Positions 15,592 to 16,715 of a stretch of 16,715 nucleotides of DNA are shown piece by piece. The DNA lies in assembly GCA_964496595.1 (NCBI GenBank), contig CAZCAI010000113.1, positions 1-16,715 of the forward strand, in the 5' to 3' direction. Each line of letters begins with the position of its first letter. Position 1 is the stretch's first letter. The notes under the pieces are model-generated. The model saw only the letters and a program-made list of their open reading frames with translations, was not told where the DNA came from and searched no databases. Source of the DNA: JAAAOZ01 sp964496595. Lineage in GTDB: Bacteria; Chloroflexota; Anaerolineae; B4-G1; SLSP01. A program made the translations under genes and the position numbers.

Positions 15592-15647
15592 CGATTGTCG
15601 ATTTTGGATTGACGATCTCAGAATCGTAAATCGCCAATCGTAAATTT
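15592..15647. repeat. Heptamer array forming an imperfect hairpin, pglX2-ATPase gap
   Basis: The segment reads in perfect 7-base register: CGATTGT, CGATTTT, GGATTGA, CGATCTC, then AGAATCG, TAAATCG, CCAATCG, TAAATTT. The second half is built of reverse complements of the first kind of unit. As a result 15592-15610 can pair with 15622-15640 (16 of 19 positions) around an 11-nt loop. The array ends at the stop codon of the second pglX and could act as an RNA hairpin after it; there is no clear T-run for a terminator. Confidence 0.82.
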
Positions 15648-16715
15648 CTACTCTCCTTCGTACCACGCTTCGTGCCCGTGCGCGATGGCGTAGGATTTGT
15701 TTTCGCGGCACGCTTCGCGCACGCGAGCGGGCCAGTAATGCAGGGCGATGTGGCTCCAGTCGTATTCGCCCGCTTGCAGGCGCTGCCAGTGTTTCTTGGG
15801 GTACTTCTCCCAGAGCGGGATCAGCTCCCACAGCGGGGCCATGCGCAGGATGACGCGGTCGTCGAGCCAGTTGGGGGCCGGTTCGTAGCCCTCGCGGACG
15901 ATGCGGGCCATGGTCTTGGCGAAGGCCTCGACCTCCGCCAGCGTCTCGCGGAGGCGATTCACCTGGCGGGCGACGCGCTTGCGCTGGCTGCCCTGGCGCG
16001 CGTCCAACTTGGCGGTGAGGTCGCCGATGCGCTGTTCGAGGCCGTTGATCTTGTAATCCAAGTAGTCGCGCTGGAGCGTGTAGAGCGTGGTCTTGCCGAT
16101 TTTTTCGTGGAAGAGGACGAAGCCGTAGCGGCGGTTGGCCGATTGCAGGGGCCAGTAGACGGGGGCTTTGGCCTGGTAGGGGATGTTGTACCATTTGATG
16201 TGCCAATCGGTGAAGAAATCCTTGGTGAGGAATTTGCGGAGATCGCCGCCCGCGCCCTCGGCGATGACCTCCTGCGCGGCCTCCTCGCCTAGCATCAGGC
16301 GCAAGGCTCGTTCAACCAACGTGGGCAGGTCGCGGGGATGGCCCTCGTCCAGCACGGCGATGCCATCTTCGAGGGCCAGTTCGCGCAGGGCGGATTCGAT
16401 CTCGGCGGGGAAGAGGTGGCGACCGCCGGTCTCATCGACGTAGGCGAAGCGCTCCGGCGGGCCGACTAATGCGTCGAATTCAGATTCGCTCGGCGCGGGG
16501 AGTGAGCCTACTGCGAAGTCTTCGCGGCGGTAGATGCCGTTGCCGATTTTGGATTGACGATTGACGATTTCTTTCTCGTCAGTCGATGTTTCGTCAATAG
16601 CGCCTACATTGAATCTACCGAGCACGAGGCCCACGGCGTAGGAGATCCAGCGGACGGCCAGCTCCTCGCGGCCCATGGGCGATTCGATTTTCTCATCACC
16701 GTCGTCGTCGAGGAT
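15648..16715 (-). CDS. C-terminal part of a second PglX-like methyltransferase (5' end off window)
   Basis: The frame is open to the window edge, 13 codons beyond the internal ATG at 16676, so this is the end of a longer protein and not a 342-residue gene. It is similar in layout to the C-terminal part of the PglX encoded at 5475-7187: ISYAVGLVLGRFNVG matches LLMWCVGIAFGRWDV; WHIKWYNIPYQAKAPVYWPL then SANRRYGFVLFHEK matches YHIKRYSKSRRKAPLTWLL then SERRNYAIWLYY; and both end with coiled coil, IAPLHELVPW/MAPLWELIPLW and a GEYxWS motif. The two are clearly diverged paralogues. After LGRFNVG there is an in-frame insertion of intergenic-type heptamer repeat (16544-16570) encoding IVNRQSKIGNG. The catalytic domain is outside the window, so activity cannot be judged. 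A PglX-like type IIG or other BREX-associated methylase is the alternative reading. Confidence 0.8.
   Translation of the reverse strand: MLDDDGDEKIESPMGREELAVRWISYAVGLVLGRFNVGAIDETSTDEKEIVNRQSKIGNGIYRREDFAVGSLPAPSESEFDALVGPPERFAYVDETGGRHLFPAEIESALRELALEDGIAVLDEGHPRDLPTLVERALRLMLGEEAAQEVIAEGAGGDLRKFLTKDFFTDWHIKWYNIPYQAKAPVYWPLQSANRRYGFVLFHEKIGKTTLYTLQRDYLDYKINGLEQRIGDLTAKLDARQGSQRKRVARQVNRLRETLAEVEAFAKTMARIVREGYEPAPNWLDDRVILRMAPLWELIPLWEKYPKKHWQRLQAGEYDWSHIALHYWPARVREACRENKSYAIAHGHEAWYEGE
16544..16570. repeat. Heptamer repeat inside the second pglX coding region
   Basis: CGATTTT, GGATTGA, CGATTGA and CGATTTC follow one another in 7-base register. The first 18 bases (16544-16561) are identical to 15599-15616 in the downstream intergenic array. 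Translated on the minus strand it gives EIVNRQSKIGN in frame, within what looks like an extra 20-30 residues compared with PglX at the same place. Confidence 0.8.

Noticed and set aside
15592..15647. Heptamer arrays as a CRISPR array or IS ends
   Set aside because: Units are only 7 bp with no unique spacers, and no transposase or target-site duplication is visible.
16674..16676. ATG at 16676 as the true start of the second pglX-like gene
   Set aside because: The frame stays open to the window edge and the ATG corresponds to an internal position of PglX, so the gene must begin outside the window.
1..16715. DISARM or type I restriction-modification as the main system
   Set aside because: No DrmA/DrmB-type helicase or HsdR/HsdS is present, while BrxC, PglZ, PglX and BrxL are all recognisable.
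1..16715. tRNA or rRNA genes
   Set aside because: Every sizeable stretch is coding and the short gaps contain only repeats and promoter-like sequence; I saw no cloverleaf or rRNA-like sequence.

Overview
The window is 16.7 kb of GC-rich bacterial DNA in which every gene I can support lies on the minus strand. It is most of a BREX (bacteriophage exclusion) defence locus. Read in the direction of transcription (from position 16715 down to 1) the order is: the 3' part of a second pglX-like methyltransferase gene; an AAA/ABC-type ATPase; a TOPRIM-like (DUF4276-type) protein; brxC; a small TPR protein; pglX, split into two overlapping ORFs; an AbrB-type antitoxin with a PIN-domain toxin; pglZ; and brxL, which runs off the left edge. 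The core brxC-pglX-pglZ-brxL matches type 1 BREX. brxA and brxB are not present and could lie beyond the right edge.

How the parts should work together: by family knowledge, PglX is the N6-adenine methyltransferase that marks host DNA. BrxC (P-loop ATPase), PglZ (alkaline-phosphatase fold) and BrxL (AAA+/Lon-like) are needed to block phage replication. Three sets of extra genes lie between the core genes. The ATPase plus TOPRIM pair resembles the two-gene layout of PARIS and OLD-type defence modules. The AbrB/PIN pair looks like a VapBC-type toxin-antitoxin module and has its own promoter-like sequence. The TPR protein sits two bases after brxC and 23 bases before pglX, so it is probably co-expressed with them.

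The organism cannot be named from this sequence. The high GC and the short heptameric repeats in nearly every intergenic gap remind me of Chloroflexota (Anaerolineae/Chloroflexia-like) or similar environmental genomes; this is a weak inference. Two runs of exactly 100 Ns (6567-6666 and 8141-8240) are scaffold gaps. Both fall inside pglX, one where the SAM-binding motif should be and one probably in the target-recognition region.

The longest gene-free stretch is just over 110 bp. Every intergenic space longer than about 35 bp, except the one holding the AbrB/PIN promoter, carries 7-bp repeats. The same type of repeat also lies in frame inside the second pglX.
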